This document shows, piece by piece, positions 30,787-41,800 of a stretch of 64,000 bases of DNA. A model generated the notes under the pieces. That model was given only the letters and a program-made list of their open reading frames with translations, was not told where the DNA came from and made no database searches. This DNA is from a virus: IMG/VR virus record IMGVR_UViG_3300033143_005712, positions 1 to 64,000 of that record, one strand, 5' to 3'. The translations under genes and the position numbers were made by a program. Position 1 is the first letter of the stretch. Every line of letters begins with the position of its first letter.

Positions 30787-33700
30787 GTTATATAAAGGAT
30801 TGTTCTTGGATGTAAGTCCACTTGAGCAACCTGAAGGAACTTACCGTTTTGCTCTGAATGCAATGAATCAGACAAGGGAAGGAAACAAGTATCAGCTTAG
30901 CACTGAAGAGTCTACTCAGATATTTGCAGAACTTACTTCATATACTGGAAGTAATGTTGTTCAAGTAGGTTCAATCTATATTGGTGATAATGAGCATATA
31001 ATATTTGTATATGTAGAAGACCAAACTTCTGGTGTAAGAACAAGTGCCCTCTATTTCCTTAATGGTTATGGTGAACTTCAACAACTTTTAGTTGATGTTC
31101 TTAATACCCGGTTAAACTTCAATGCCGATTATTCTATCACAGGAGAATACCGAGTACGTAACGGTTGTGAGAAAACTATCTATTGGGTAGACGGACTTAA
31201 TAGTGTGAAGACTTACAACTTTGCTGAAGGATTACAAGGAGAATATACACTAGGGCCGGGAGACCATAATCTTACTGATGCAGGACTGACAAAGTTAAAA
31301 CTCATAAAAACAGTTGAAGAATATCCCATATTTGTATCAGCAGAAGTTAAAACAGGTGGTACACTTGCTTCAGGTACTTACAACTTTGCCATACAGTATA
31401 TGGATGAGAATCTGAATGAGACTGCTTGGCTTACAACATCAATGGTTATTCCTATTTATGTAGGATTAACAAGTGGAAACTATGATACAGTATTTGGTTC
31501 AAGTAATGGTATTAATGACCCTACTACTGTTACAGATGCAGCTTTTGGTAGTTCACCTTCAAATAAAAAAATTGAAATTGTATTTGGCAATCTATCAACA
31601 GCTTATGATTTCTATCGTATTGCAGTAATAGAAGCTACATCAGGTACAGGATTGCCTATAAGAGCATTGGTATCAGAAAGAATGCCTACAAATCAAACGC
31701 TATTTATTGCTGACGGTAATGAATCCAAATTCTTTGAAGTACCAGTAGAAACAATTTTGTTGACATCTCCTGAAATTGGAACTGCAGACCATCTTGAACA
31801 ATCAGAAGAAAGATTACTGTTAGCTAATACTCAAGGTATACAAAGAGATTATTGTTCTTATCAAAAATTTGCATCATTAATTACAACAGAATATATTACT
31901 AATACTGTTGCTAAATATGACTATAAATCTCTTGGTGATTCAAAGAATCCAGCAAGTTACTTTGAAAGAATAGGTTATATGGGTGGTGAAGTCTATGCTT
32001 TTGGTATAATCTATATTTTTGAAGATGGAACAGAATCGCCAGTTTATCATATTCCCGGCAGGCCAGCAGGAACTACTGGTGAAACACTAAATGGAAGAGC
32101 AGAAGATGACACAGAAGTATTTACAAACTATATTGATGACTTAAAACCATTTGTACAAAATGTTTATACTGTTGGTGACCCATTAACTGTCCCTGATACT
32201 GATATTCAATATTGGAGAGTATATGATACTTCTACTACACAAAGTTTTCCTATCATTAGTACTGTTGTAGGATGGATGGCATTTTGGGAAATGCAAGCAG
32301 GAAACTATCTATATAGAAGCAATTGTGCAGCAGGAGGAGAAGACTATTGGGGAGTTGATGGATATAGTTGGTCAGGAGAACCATTCATTGATATTGTAAC
32401 AAAAGTAGGTGTACCTATCAGACATCATAAGTTTCCTAACAGAAATACTATACCTCATGCATATGATGATATATCATCGTATCCCGGAAGTCCAACATAT
32501 ACAAGTACTATTACTTTAACTGTAAGTAGAAATGGTATTGCTCCTCCTTGTGCTGGCTCACCACCTGACCCTTATGACCAACTTGTTACATACCAAATAA
32601 TATATGATATAGAACTTGATGATAGTCTTGTTATCCCTTTATATGGTACTACTGGAACTCCTATTACAGGACAATTTCTTTGTGGTGAGTCAGGAACATT
32701 AGGATATTCAATTACACTGAATGGAAGAGTAGATTTATCAAGCGTAAAACTTTTAAACGATTTAAGTGCAATAGATATTATAAGTACTGTTTCTGCTGCT
32801 GAAGATGGTGCATCTATTACTATAAAATATAATGGTATAAGACAAAATAATCTTCCTGTGGACAATGGTTGGGAAACTCCGGCAGGTTACTTGGATACCA
32901 CTTTAAATTCTTTCATTCAGACAGCATATCCGTTTGCAACTAACGTAGAATACAACTATCTAACACAACTTGGAATAAATTTTAAGAATATTACATTTCC
33001 AGATGGAGTTAAAGATTTCAGAATTGTAAGAGCCGAAAGAGATGATTTTAACAGAACAGTACTTGCAAAGGCATTCAGTGGCAATACAAGAATGAATGAG
33101 CATTATTTAACATTTCATAGTTTTGGCGACTTCAGTACACTACCATCAGCAGGTACTGGTACATCTACTGTAGTAAATAACATAAATAACAAGTTTATTC
33201 TTGCACCTGAAAACTTGTTTCTTAATAAAAATGTAAATCCTCAATATTTAAAATGGGAGAATCGTTTTGAACCTGATTTTACACCTACACCTTTTGGTAC
33301 AGGCGTAATACAAAATGTAAATGATGATGATAGTGGTATTTTTGACAAAGATGGTTATGATTGGGAAGGCTTTTCAAGATGGGTAAGATATAGTTCTACA
33401 CTAAATCCTCTTGAAATAGAACAAAATCATAAGGTAGAAGATATGAACTACCTTATTATGGCAGACCATAAAGCATTAATAAATATTTCTCCTAATGAAG
33501 ATGCTGCTAGTGTGAGAACACTATGGAATGCATCTCAGGATAATCCTGTAGGAGTAGCAAAAATTTCTAAATCTCAAAGAGCAGGAGGAATTCAGTTTCC
33601 TGATGACCTCTTAGGAGGAAGTAGAGGAACTGGAGCAAGATTAAGTCTTCATTATGTAGCAATGATGATAGAAGTAGATATACATCCTATTCTTGATAAT

Positions 33701-35833
33701 ATCACTTATTATCAATGTCATAACAATACAGGATTACGTTCAGCTACTGAATATAGTCCGGATATTTATCTTCATGTAAACTTTGGTGGAGATACATTTA
33801 TTTCTCACTTTTATCTTACAAATACTTTACATCAAGGGTCATTTACAAAAGTAAGAATATGGGAATTTATTGTTAAAGCTCTACTTCTTGTGATTGTTAT
33901 AGCCGTAGCAGTAATTGTATCTATTCTTAGTTGGGGTACTGCAACTCCGTTAATGGCACTTGCTGTAACTCTTGCTATGGGTGCTTTAGCTTTAGGAGCT
34001 ACAACAGGAATTATTATAGCGGCAATAAATACATTTTCTAATGAAATGGCTAATCCTGAATTTTTAAATATCATTTATGATACAGCAACATCTACAGCAG
34101 TTTACAGAGATGATACTTTTCTCAATATGATGTATCATGGACATGGCATGTGGATTGAAAGTGATATTAATGTAGGATTAAGAGAACCTGCTACCTTTGG
34201 ATATAAAGGATTATTGGAAGTTCATACTCAAAGTGCTATTACTTCTTATTGTATAAATAAAGTTCTCAAATATGTAGAAAGTGAAGGAAGATATCTTTAT
34301 TCATTTGCTATCAGACCTGAAATATATAAAATAAACAAAGATTTTATGAGAATGAATAAGGAAAAAGTATTCTTTACATTACTATCAACTTATGATTGTT
34401 GTTCAAATTGTTTAGAATCTTTTCCTAACAAAACATTTTATTCAGAGAGAAGCTTTCTTGAAGAGAAATTTGACAGTTATGGAAAAATTCTTCCATTGAA
34501 TTATATTACCATACCGGGAGATACAGGTGAGATTACCAATATATTCACTATCTCTAATGCTCTTTATGTTCATACTAAAGATGGACTGTGGTATATACCT
34601 CAGAATGTGCAGGAACGTCTCACAGGTGATGTTATATCATTGATTGGAACAGGTGGTTTTTTCGATTCTACACCTCGTAGGATACATGATACTGAAATGG
34701 GAGCTGCCGGATGTACTCAGAAGCTTGCTACAATGAAGACTAAACACGGAGTCTTCTTTATAGATTCAGAAGAAGGTGAACCGTATCTTATGAACTTTTC
34801 TTCTCAGACAGGAACTCAGATAAAAAGTCTTACTGTAGATAATGGTATGCAAAAGTGGTTCAGAGAAAATGGAAGATTCTTTCTCTATGACCAAATGTAC
34901 AGACTGAAAGGAATAAAAATTCCTACTGCCAATCCTACAAATCCAACTAACGGTATAGGGTTTATTGCAGCTTACGATTATCAGAACAACCGGTTCTTAC
35001 TTACAAAGCGTGATTACAGGTTAATTGATGAAAGTGCTACACAACAAAAAGCTTTCGATATACTTGACCATGATTTTACCGACCCTGAAGTATTTGAGAA
35101 TAAATCATATACAATCAGTTACTCACTTGATACAGGTGCTTGGACTAGTTTCCACAGCTATTTACCATTAATGTATATCTATGACAGAAAGAACTTAATC
35201 AGTGTTGACCAGAAAGTAGCAAACAATCATTATTACTGGCAACATAATACAAAATATAAGTTCCTAAACTTTTACGGTGAATACAAACCTCATATTATTG
35301 ACTATGTATCCAAATATTCTCCTTTAAGTACTACTATAACAGATAATATTCTCATTCAGACAGAGGCTTTGAAAGCTATAGAAGCTGATGGAAATGACCC
35401 TGAATATGTAGAACAGCGTTATATAACATTCAATAAAGCAGTTATCTACAATACTCGTCAGTCAACAGGTGAGATTCTCCTGAATCCTACAAACCTTAAT
35501 CCCGATGTGGATTACATGATGCGTAGTGTGAGAAATGTTACTGGAGAAATAACTATTCGTAAGTTTGAGAAAAATTGGAGAATCAATGGTTTTAGGGATA
35601 TGAGAACAGATTATGATAGGCCATTGTTTCATACTACTTGGAGTGAAATCAAAGATGAGTACTTTATTGATAAGATACCTAATGGTATAGGTATCGACCA
35701 GAATAAGGAATGGGAACAGAGAGAGAAGTTCATGGATAAATACGTTCAGATAAGACTTATCTTTGAAAATCAAAATAATATTAAGTTACTTACAAACTAT
35801 ACCATCGAGACTGAGAAAGACACCGATGTATAA
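30752..35833 (+). CDS. Giant tail muzzle/nozzle protein with hydrophobic insert
   Basis: This is a 1693-aa protein. The N-terminus (KLYKGLFLDVSPLEQPEGTYRFALN) and the repeated beta-propeller-like pattern fit the crAss-like tubular tail/muzzle protein, related in role to T7 gp12 and P22 gp10, which forms the exit of the DNA channel. The body is beta-rich with few long helices. At about residues 1040-1093 there are two or three strongly hydrophobic helices (LLLVIVIAVAVIV; PLMALAVTLAMGALALG), which are unexpected in a soluble tail tube and may be buried until ejection. A short Cys-rich patch follows (DCCSNCLESF, about 1215-1225). Confidence 0.75.
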   Translation: MAQDNIHQTPHKLYKGLFLDVSPLEQPEGTYRFALNAMNQTREGNKYQLSTEESTQIFAELTSYTGSNVVQVGSIYIGDNEHIIFVYVEDQTSGVRTSALYFLNGYGELQQLLVDVLNTRLNFNADYSITGEYRVRNGCEKTIYWVDGLNSVKTYNFAEGLQGEYTLGPGDHNLTDAGLTKLKLIKTVEEYPIFVSAEVKTGGTLASGTYNFAIQYMDENLNETAWLTTSMVIPIYVGLTSGNYDTVFGSSNGINDPTTVTDAAFGSSPSNKKIEIVFGNLSTAYDFYRIAVIEATSGTGLPIRALVSERMPTNQTLFIADGNESKFFEVPVETILLTSPEIGTADHLEQSEERLLLANTQGIQRDYCSYQKFASLITTEYITNTVAKYDYKSLGDSKNPASYFERIGYMGGEVYAFGIIYIFEDGTESPVYHIPGRPAGTTGETLNGRAEDDTEVFTNYIDDLKPFVQNVYTVGDPLTVPDTDIQYWRVYDTSTTQSFPIISTVVGWMAFWEMQAGNYLYRSNCAAGGEDYWGVDGYSWSGEPFIDIVTKVGVPIRHHKFPNRNTIPHAYDDISSYPGSPTYTSTITLTVSRNGIAPPCAGSPPDPYDQLVTYQIIYDIELDDSLVIPLYGTTGTPITGQFLCGESGTLGYSITLNGRVDLSSVKLLNDLSAIDIISTVSAAEDGASITIKYNGIRQNNLPVDNGWETPAGYLDTTLNSFIQTAYPFATNVEYNYLTQLGINFKNITFPDGVKDFRIVRAERDDFNRTVLAKAFSGNTRMNEHYLTFHSFGDFSTLPSAGTGTSTVVNNINNKFILAPENLFLNKNVNPQYLKWENRFEPDFTPTPFGTGVIQNVNDDDSGIFDKDGYDWEGFSRWVRYSSTLNPLEIEQNHKVEDMNYLIMADHKALINISPNEDAASVRTLWNASQDNPVGVAKISKSQRAGGIQFPDDLLGGSRGTGARLSLHYVAMMIEVDIHPILDNITYYQCHNNTGLRSATEYSPDIYLHVNFGGDTFISHFYLTNTLHQGSFTKVRIWEFIVKALLLVIVIAVAVIVSILSWGTATPLMALAVTLAMGALALGATTGIIIAAINTFSNEMANPEFLNIIYDTATSTAVYRDDTFLNMMYHGHGMWIESDINVGLREPATFGYKGLLEVHTQSAITSYCINKVLKYVESEGRYLYSFAIRPEIYKINKDFMRMNKEKVFFTLLSTYDCCSNCLESFPNKTFYSERSFLEEKFDSYGKILPLNYITIPGDTGEITNIFTISNALYVHTKDGLWYIPQNVQERLTGDVISLIGTGGFFDSTPRRIHDTEMGAAGCTQKLATMKTKHGVFFIDSEEGEPYLMNFSSQTGTQIKSLTVDNGMQKWFRENGRFFLYDQMYRLKGIKIPTANPTNPTNGIGFIAAYDYQNNRFLLTKRDYRLIDESATQQKAFDILDHDFTDPEVFENKSYTISYSLDTGAWTSFHSYLPLMYIYDRKNLISVDQKVANNHYYWQHNTKYKFLNFYGEYKPHIIDYVSKYSPLSTTITDNILIQTEALKAIEADGNDPEYVEQRYITFNKAVIYNTRQSTGEILLNPTNLNPDVDYMMRSVRNVTGEITIRKFEKNWRINGFRDMRTDYDRPLFHTTWSEIKDEYFIDKIPNGIGIDQNKEWEQREKFMDKYVQIRLIFENQNNIKLLTNYTIETEKDTDV

Positions 35834-35844
35834 TATACACAGTT

Positions 35845-36774
35845 ATGGCACGCAAAGACAGAATTAATAAAGGTGATAAATCTCTTGGTACATACTTAGA
35901 TTCAATGTCTGCTGAAGAAAAGCGACAGATGTATATGGATATGTACGGTTCTTGGGAGAATGTTCCTGAAAGCAAAAGAACTGAAGTGGAACGGATGGAA
36001 GGAAGAGAAGACGACATAGAAACTTATGGAGCTTTGAAAATGGAATCCAAACCGGCAGGTAAAATAGTACCCACAAAAGGTACTATTCCTGAAAAAGGGA
36101 TTAAAGAAATATATGATACTGGAGATACTCTTGAAGATACAGGTGAATTTGGTCAAACGACAGGTTCAATGATATCATCTATAGGACAATCTGCAGCTAC
36201 TACCATAGATTTTATCTCCAATGTAGTTGATGGCCCTGATAAGGAAACAAACTATTTTGCAGATTATGCAAATAGGACTCTTGCAAAAATTAATGAAATA
36301 AAAACATTTGCAGGAGTTACTCGAAAAATGAAACTTGCAGATACTACAATGGCTGAACGAGGAGCAAGAGCTGCAAATCGTGGAACTGCAAGAGGTATTG
36401 GAAGTTTAAGAGCACTCGACCTTGGTGTTCATATTGCAGGAATGAAAGAACGTAGAGCTATTGAAGGTGAATTTGCAACAGATGTTACAAAGACTCTTGG
36501 AATGGAAGCTGATACTCTATTGAATCAAGATTCTGTAAGAATGGGTGCAGAAACGGACAGAGCTGAAAAAGAACAAATGAACAGAGATACTTGGAAAACT
36601 AACTTTAGTCAAAGTCTTATGAACATTGGTTCTACAGCACAAAACATTGGACGTAATATGAATACTGAAAAATCAGAAGAAATAGGATGGGGTATCGCAA
36701 AATCTTCAAGCAAATTTGCTAGTGAAGAAGAAATCGAAGAATTCTATAAATGGAAATACAGCAAACCACAATAA
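35845..36774 (+). CDS. Probable internal virion/cargo protein
   Basis: This is a 309-aa protein. The N-terminal 100 residues are charged and probably disordered (KGDKSLGTYLDSMS; RMEGREDDIETYG). The middle contains long amphipathic helices rich in Ala, Arg and Met (RGARAANRGTARGIGSLR; DLGVHIAGMKERRAIEGEFA), and the end is charged. There is no enzyme motif. Position after the muzzle gene and before the giant proteins matches cargo/internal proteins of crAss-like phages that leave the head with the DNA. The role is inferred from context. Confidence 0.5.
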   Translation: MARKDRINKGDKSLGTYLDSMSAEEKRQMYMDMYGSWENVPESKRTEVERMEGREDDIETYGALKMESKPAGKIVPTKGTIPEKGIKEIYDTGDTLEDTGEFGQTTGSMISSIGQSAATTIDFISNVVDGPDKETNYFADYANRTLAKINEIKTFAGVTRKMKLADTTMAERGARAANRGTARGIGSLRALDLGVHIAGMKERRAIEGEFATDVTKTLGMEADTLLNQDSVRMGAETDRAEKEQMNRDTWKTNFSQSLMNIGSTAQNIGRNMNTEKSEEIGWGIAKSSSKFASEEEIEEFYKWKYSKPQ

Positions 36775-36786
36775 ATACATACTACA

Positions 36787-38880
36787 ATGTCAGGAAGATT
36801 TTATAAAACAGCAAGAGCACAACACATGGATTATGCTATGAAGTATCCATCAGAGTTGTTATTTAAGGCTATTGCCAAAAAAGATGCTGAAATTGACCAA
36901 GAAATTCAGAGCACTGAGCAAATCAGGCAAGGTTTGATGGCACAGGAAGCTAAAGCTAAGGGTTCTTTGGGAAGAGGTATGTATCCTCAGCAAGATGAAG
37001 AAGACTATAAAGCTGAAGTTGGCGGTTTTGAAGCTGAGATTGGAGAAATTACTCAATCTATCTATGATGATGCATACGGAAAAAGTAGGATGAGAGAAAT
37101 TTCTGATGTCAGAAGTAGAGTTGCAGCCAGTATGACAACTGGAAATCTTGCAATGTTTAATAAGAATTTTAATGCTGGTAGAGATTTTCTTGAAACCAAT
37201 AAAGATATCGACCCGGCAATAGTAGCTGCAGCTTATAAAGAAGGCATTGATAATTGGGGTAAGACAATTGATGACAAAACAGGTGAATACAGGACTCTCA
37301 AATTCAGAGATAATCTTCAAGATGCAGACATTCCGAATGAGGCATATGATTGGGCAAGAGGAACGAGTAATACTTTGGGTACAGCAAATAGAACTGCTTT
37401 AACAGAAGCCAATCTGAAAAATGACAGAGACGTTATGAGAACATTGTGGCAGAATGCAGAACTTGGTCTATTACCTATTACAGAAGGTACAGGAAAAGAT
37501 ATGAAAGTAATAGCTCCACAAGATGCATCTGAAGAACAGATGAGAATTGCTATTGACAAAGAAATTAAAAGACAAGCAGACCTTGCTGTTGCAACTACAA
37601 TGAAGTATGAAAAAGTAAGTGGTAAAAAACCTAAAGAAGATAAAACTGTATATGCTCCTGACAGGGCTTATATCTCACCGGAGGGAACAGGTCTTACAAG
37701 ACAAAGTGTTGCAGGACGGGCAATTGAACTAGGAAGAGCTAACGGAGCAACTTCAAATGAAGAAGCAATACAACTTTACAAACAAGAAGTTGACAAACTG
37801 CTTGCTTCAGGAAATGTTACAAGTGGAGCACAGTATTTTGAACTAATGATGAAAAGTGCTGTATTGGAAGAATACATTACAATAGGAAAAACACTATTAT
37901 CAGCAGACAATATTCCAACAGACAATCCCAATATAATAAAGATAAGTAAAAGAGAACAATATTTCGATGCACTTACTGCTAATAATACAATTCCTGTTGT
38001 TGGTGGGTGGGGCGACAGATTTGAGAAAGAGATTTATACTCAAGCTGTTAAATCTGTAAATAATTTTATCAAAGATAAATCAAGATTTAATAATACACCT
38101 TTGGAAGATAATATGGGAAGATTCAATGGAAAAAGTCCTAATGATATGATTGACTCAGGTGTAATAAGACCTTTGATTGAAAACCCAAAGTATATTAAAG
38201 CTATAAAAGAAAAACTTTTTGATGACTATGCTGTAAATGTAGATAATATGAAGCTTTCAAAAAAGAATGGTAAACACATACTTATATTGTATGCTGATAA
38301 AGGTTATATCGACAGCGATGAAAAACTGGAAAATAAACTTAATTCTTCAGGATATGACGTAGAGGAAATGAGTTCTCCTTCTGATGTACCATCTTATAGA
38401 ATTGAAGTACCATTGCCAGAATTGGTAGTATCTGCAACAGAATATGAAAATTTTGAAATCTTGGATGCAGAACCTATTCCTACACTTACAGTTAATTCTA
38501 AAGGTGGAAACTATTTTCGCAAACCTGCAGTACTTGATGGTGAAATTATTGACTTGTATATAGATGCAGAAGCTGTTGGAGACAATGATTATCTTGAAGC
38601 TGAAAATGCTGAAAAAATGGATAATTATCTTTCTACATTACATTCTGAAATGCGTGCTGAACAGAAAGCAAAAGGATTACCAGAAAATTTCAGATTTACT
38701 TTGATTGAAAATGAGAACTCTATTACAGGTATAACAGTTACTTCACAAGGTTTTGTAGTATCCGAAGTAACAATAGATGAAACTACCGGAAAATCCACAG
38801 AGAAAGTAATGTCATTGGAAGATTCAAAAAGAATTTTAATGGGATTTATGTATTTGTTACCACAAAGCTATGAAGAATAA
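36787..38880 (+). CDS. Probable large internal virion/cargo protein
   Basis: This is a 697-aa protein, mostly helical in the first ~330 residues (EIDQEIQSTEQIRQGLM), then alpha/beta with a beta-rich C-terminal third (IEVPLPELVVSATEY; TLTVNSKGGNYFRKPAVLDG). The last 11 nt overlap the start of the RNA polymerase ORF, so the two are translationally coupled. No catalytic motif is recognised. By gene order it is a cargo or ejection protein. Confidence 0.5.
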   Translation: MSGRFYKTARAQHMDYAMKYPSELLFKAIAKKDAEIDQEIQSTEQIRQGLMAQEAKAKGSLGRGMYPQQDEEDYKAEVGGFEAEIGEITQSIYDDAYGKSRMREISDVRSRVAASMTTGNLAMFNKNFNAGRDFLETNKDIDPAIVAAAYKEGIDNWGKTIDDKTGEYRTLKFRDNLQDADIPNEAYDWARGTSNTLGTANRTALTEANLKNDRDVMRTLWQNAELGLLPITEGTGKDMKVIAPQDASEEQMRIAIDKEIKRQADLAVATTMKYEKVSGKKPKEDKTVYAPDRAYISPEGTGLTRQSVAGRAIELGRANGATSNEEAIQLYKQEVDKLLASGNVTSGAQYFELMMKSAVLEEYITIGKTLLSADNIPTDNPNIIKISKREQYFDALTANNTIPVVGGWGDRFEKEIYTQAVKSVNNFIKDKSRFNNTPLEDNMGRFNGKSPNDMIDSGVIRPLIENPKYIKAIKEKLFDDYAVNVDNMKLSKKNGKHILILYADKGYIDSDEKLENKLNSSGYDVEEMSSPSDVPSYRIEVPLPELVVSATEYENFEILDAEPIPTLTVNSKGGNYFRKPAVLDGEIIDLYIDAEAVGDNDYLEAENAEKMDNYLSTLHSEMRAEQKAKGLPENFRFTLIENENSITGITVTSQGFVVSEVTIDETTGKSTEKVMSLEDSKRILMGFMYLLPQSYEE

Positions 38881-41800
38881 GGACAAAGACCCAACACTTA
38901 AAAATACAGATGGAGCAATTCCTATGAACGAACAGGAAGTAAATGCTTTTATTGCTTCTAAAAAGCCTATGATTATGCGAGGTAAAAGAAGTGAAGAAAT
39001 ACCTCCTGCAGAAGTTTCTATGAAGCCTATGATTGACTCTCGTATAATGACTAATGATTATATGAGTATTCCTATGGATAAAAGAGTACCTAAGTTTGAC
39101 CCAAAGGTTCTTGAACAATTGAAAGGAAGTTTTGATGAATCAAAAAGTGCTTATAACGAACTTTTATGGAATAAGGCTGAAGCAGAAGCTAAAGCTAAAA
39201 CTAACGACTCAGGAAACTGGTATGATGCTTATTCTAAGGTAATCAAAGAAGGAGATGCCTTTGACTGGTTATCTGTTCCTCAATGGGCAATAGCTCATAT
39301 AGAAACATTGGATGTTATCGGTTCTAGAACTGCTGCAAAAGTGTTTGGTGGAGAGGAAGAAGACTATGGTATTCCTGAAAAAGTATTCAATGTAGCAAAA
39401 AAGTTTGCTAGTGCAGAAGCTAACATAAAAGCAATTATAACTGGTGACATTGCTCGTATACTGGATGTTGCTGATTGGAGAGTTACAAATATTATTCCTA
39501 CAAAACAGAGTGCTTATGCTTTTTACAGAGATGTAATAGGAACATTGAAAAGACATGGTGAGAATCTTGAAGCAACAGAATTCATGCAAAATCTCAATGA
39601 ATCTCTTTATGAGTATCTTGATGAAACACCTCAGAAAGTAATTCCTTGGTCAGATAAAAAATGGGAACAATATAATGCTGAAACACAAAGAATAAGAGAA
39701 AAAGGAGAAGCTACAGACTTCTATGGATATTTGAAGAAAATGGATAAAGCTTTTGAATGGCTTGATGACTGGATTGGAGATGAGGAAACAAGCAATTGGT
39801 TTACTGATTTAACAGATGCTAGTCAAAGTTCAAGGACTACGAGAACTGACTTAGTAACAGAATTTGCATTAGATAATGATGTTCCTTATTGGAGTATGGA
39901 TGGTGCTAATTGGACTATAAACAATGGTGTAAATACACAAACTTCATTGACTGCTTTTGCTATTGAAGGTATGATACCCGGAGGACTTTTTGCAAAAATG
40001 AAAACGATTCCTATGCTTGTTAGAGGTGCAAAAACAGCAAAGGAAGCTCAGAATATGATTAGAGTAGGAAATGTTATTTTAAACAACAAATTTACTAGAG
40101 GTTTATCTTCTTTTTCTAAAAATACTTTAGTACCAACCATGAAAACTGGAATATCAGGTGCTGTACCTGCAGGAAGTGAAGTAGGACAAATTGGAAGAGA
40201 TGTTGAGAGACAAGCTAAACTTATCTACGCTGAAAAATATGGTGGAGAACTTTGGAAACAACATTGGGAAAGGCAACAACAGATTTACTTTCGTCAAGCT
40301 CAAAGAGAAGGAAATGAAAAAGAAGTAATGTCTAGGATGCAACAATATGAAGTTGAAGAAGTTGAAAGATTTTTTGTTGAAGTTCTGAAAGATAAAGAAA
40401 CCTATAATAAAATTGTAAAACAATCAGCTCATGCAGCAAGAATTGCGATAAAAGGGAATTCTCCAATGTATTTTATGAATTTTCCATTTGGTATGGCCCT
40501 TAATAATATGAGTGCATTTGCTAAACGTATGAGAGTAGGTTATAAGAACCTTGCAGGTGGAAGTATAAGTACAAGAGCTGCATCAGTAAAAAACCTTTCT
40601 GTCGGGAAAACTATGAAAGTATTAGGACTTGAAATGGCTTCTGAGTCATTGATTGAAGAAGGATGGATAAATCCTTGGGGTGAATGGAGAGGAATAGCTT
40701 ATGCTAAAGGAGAAACTCTTACAGGAGATAAATTCTCTGACAGACTTTGGGAAGGTGAACTCTTAGAGTCTATGCTTTGGGGTGCAGCCGGAGCTTTAAT
40801 GATGGGTGCTCCTCAAGCAGTATCATATAGGTCTAACAAAAAGGCATACAAACATTACATGGAGAAGTATAATGAGTATGTAGAATCTCTTCCTGAAGAT
40901 GCAAAAAAAGCATTATTCAACATTATTACTTCAAATTCTTCAACTTTCAAACAAGCACAACTTGAACAAGAAATCAAAGAAGGTAATGCAGCAGGACAAG
41001 ATACAAGAGCATTAAATGCATTAATACTTCGTTCTCAAGCTCTTACAGCTTTCAAAACAGGTATGACAGAACAACTGTTAGATATATATCAACAAATAGC
41101 TAATACTTCAGAAAATGTTGACGAAAAACAAGCTGCACAAGATATTATTGCTGAGATTCTTGAACTTGAAAAAGTATACATTGATACTCAAAAATGGGAA
41201 GATAATTTAGCTGTCTTTGATATAGTAGCTGATATAAAAGCTAATAGTAAAGTAGCTCTTCAGAATGACATGATAATTGAAGCAGAATTGAAAGCTGCTG
41301 CAGTAGAACAACTTGAAGCTGGAAAAAAAGCTTTCGAAAATGCTGACTATTATTTTGAAGAAGATGGTACTTTAAAATTTACTGGTAAGGATGCTGATGC
41401 CTTCCGTGACAGAATGCTAGTAAAACCAAAAGTTAAGCATGTATCAAATTATAATAAAGCAATACTTAGCAATGCTGATATAACTCAAGAATTAATTGAT
41501 TCTGAAAACCAACTTAAAGATGTAACATCTGACCAGTATCAGCGTGATGTACGTGTTGCTAAAAAAGTAGAACAGAAAGTTGCCAAAAATTTTCCTGATT
41601 TATTCTCTTCTGAAACCGGTAACGAATTCCGTCAGAAGATGAGTGCAATATTCAAAGGAGAAAAACTCAGTAAGAAGCGTGAAGCTATATTATACAAGAA
41701 ATATAAGAATATGTATAATGGCTTTAAAAAGTCAAGACAACAAAATAGCATGGCCCCTAAAGGTTATGTTCCTATTGTAAGCAAAAACAAGTTGATTCAT

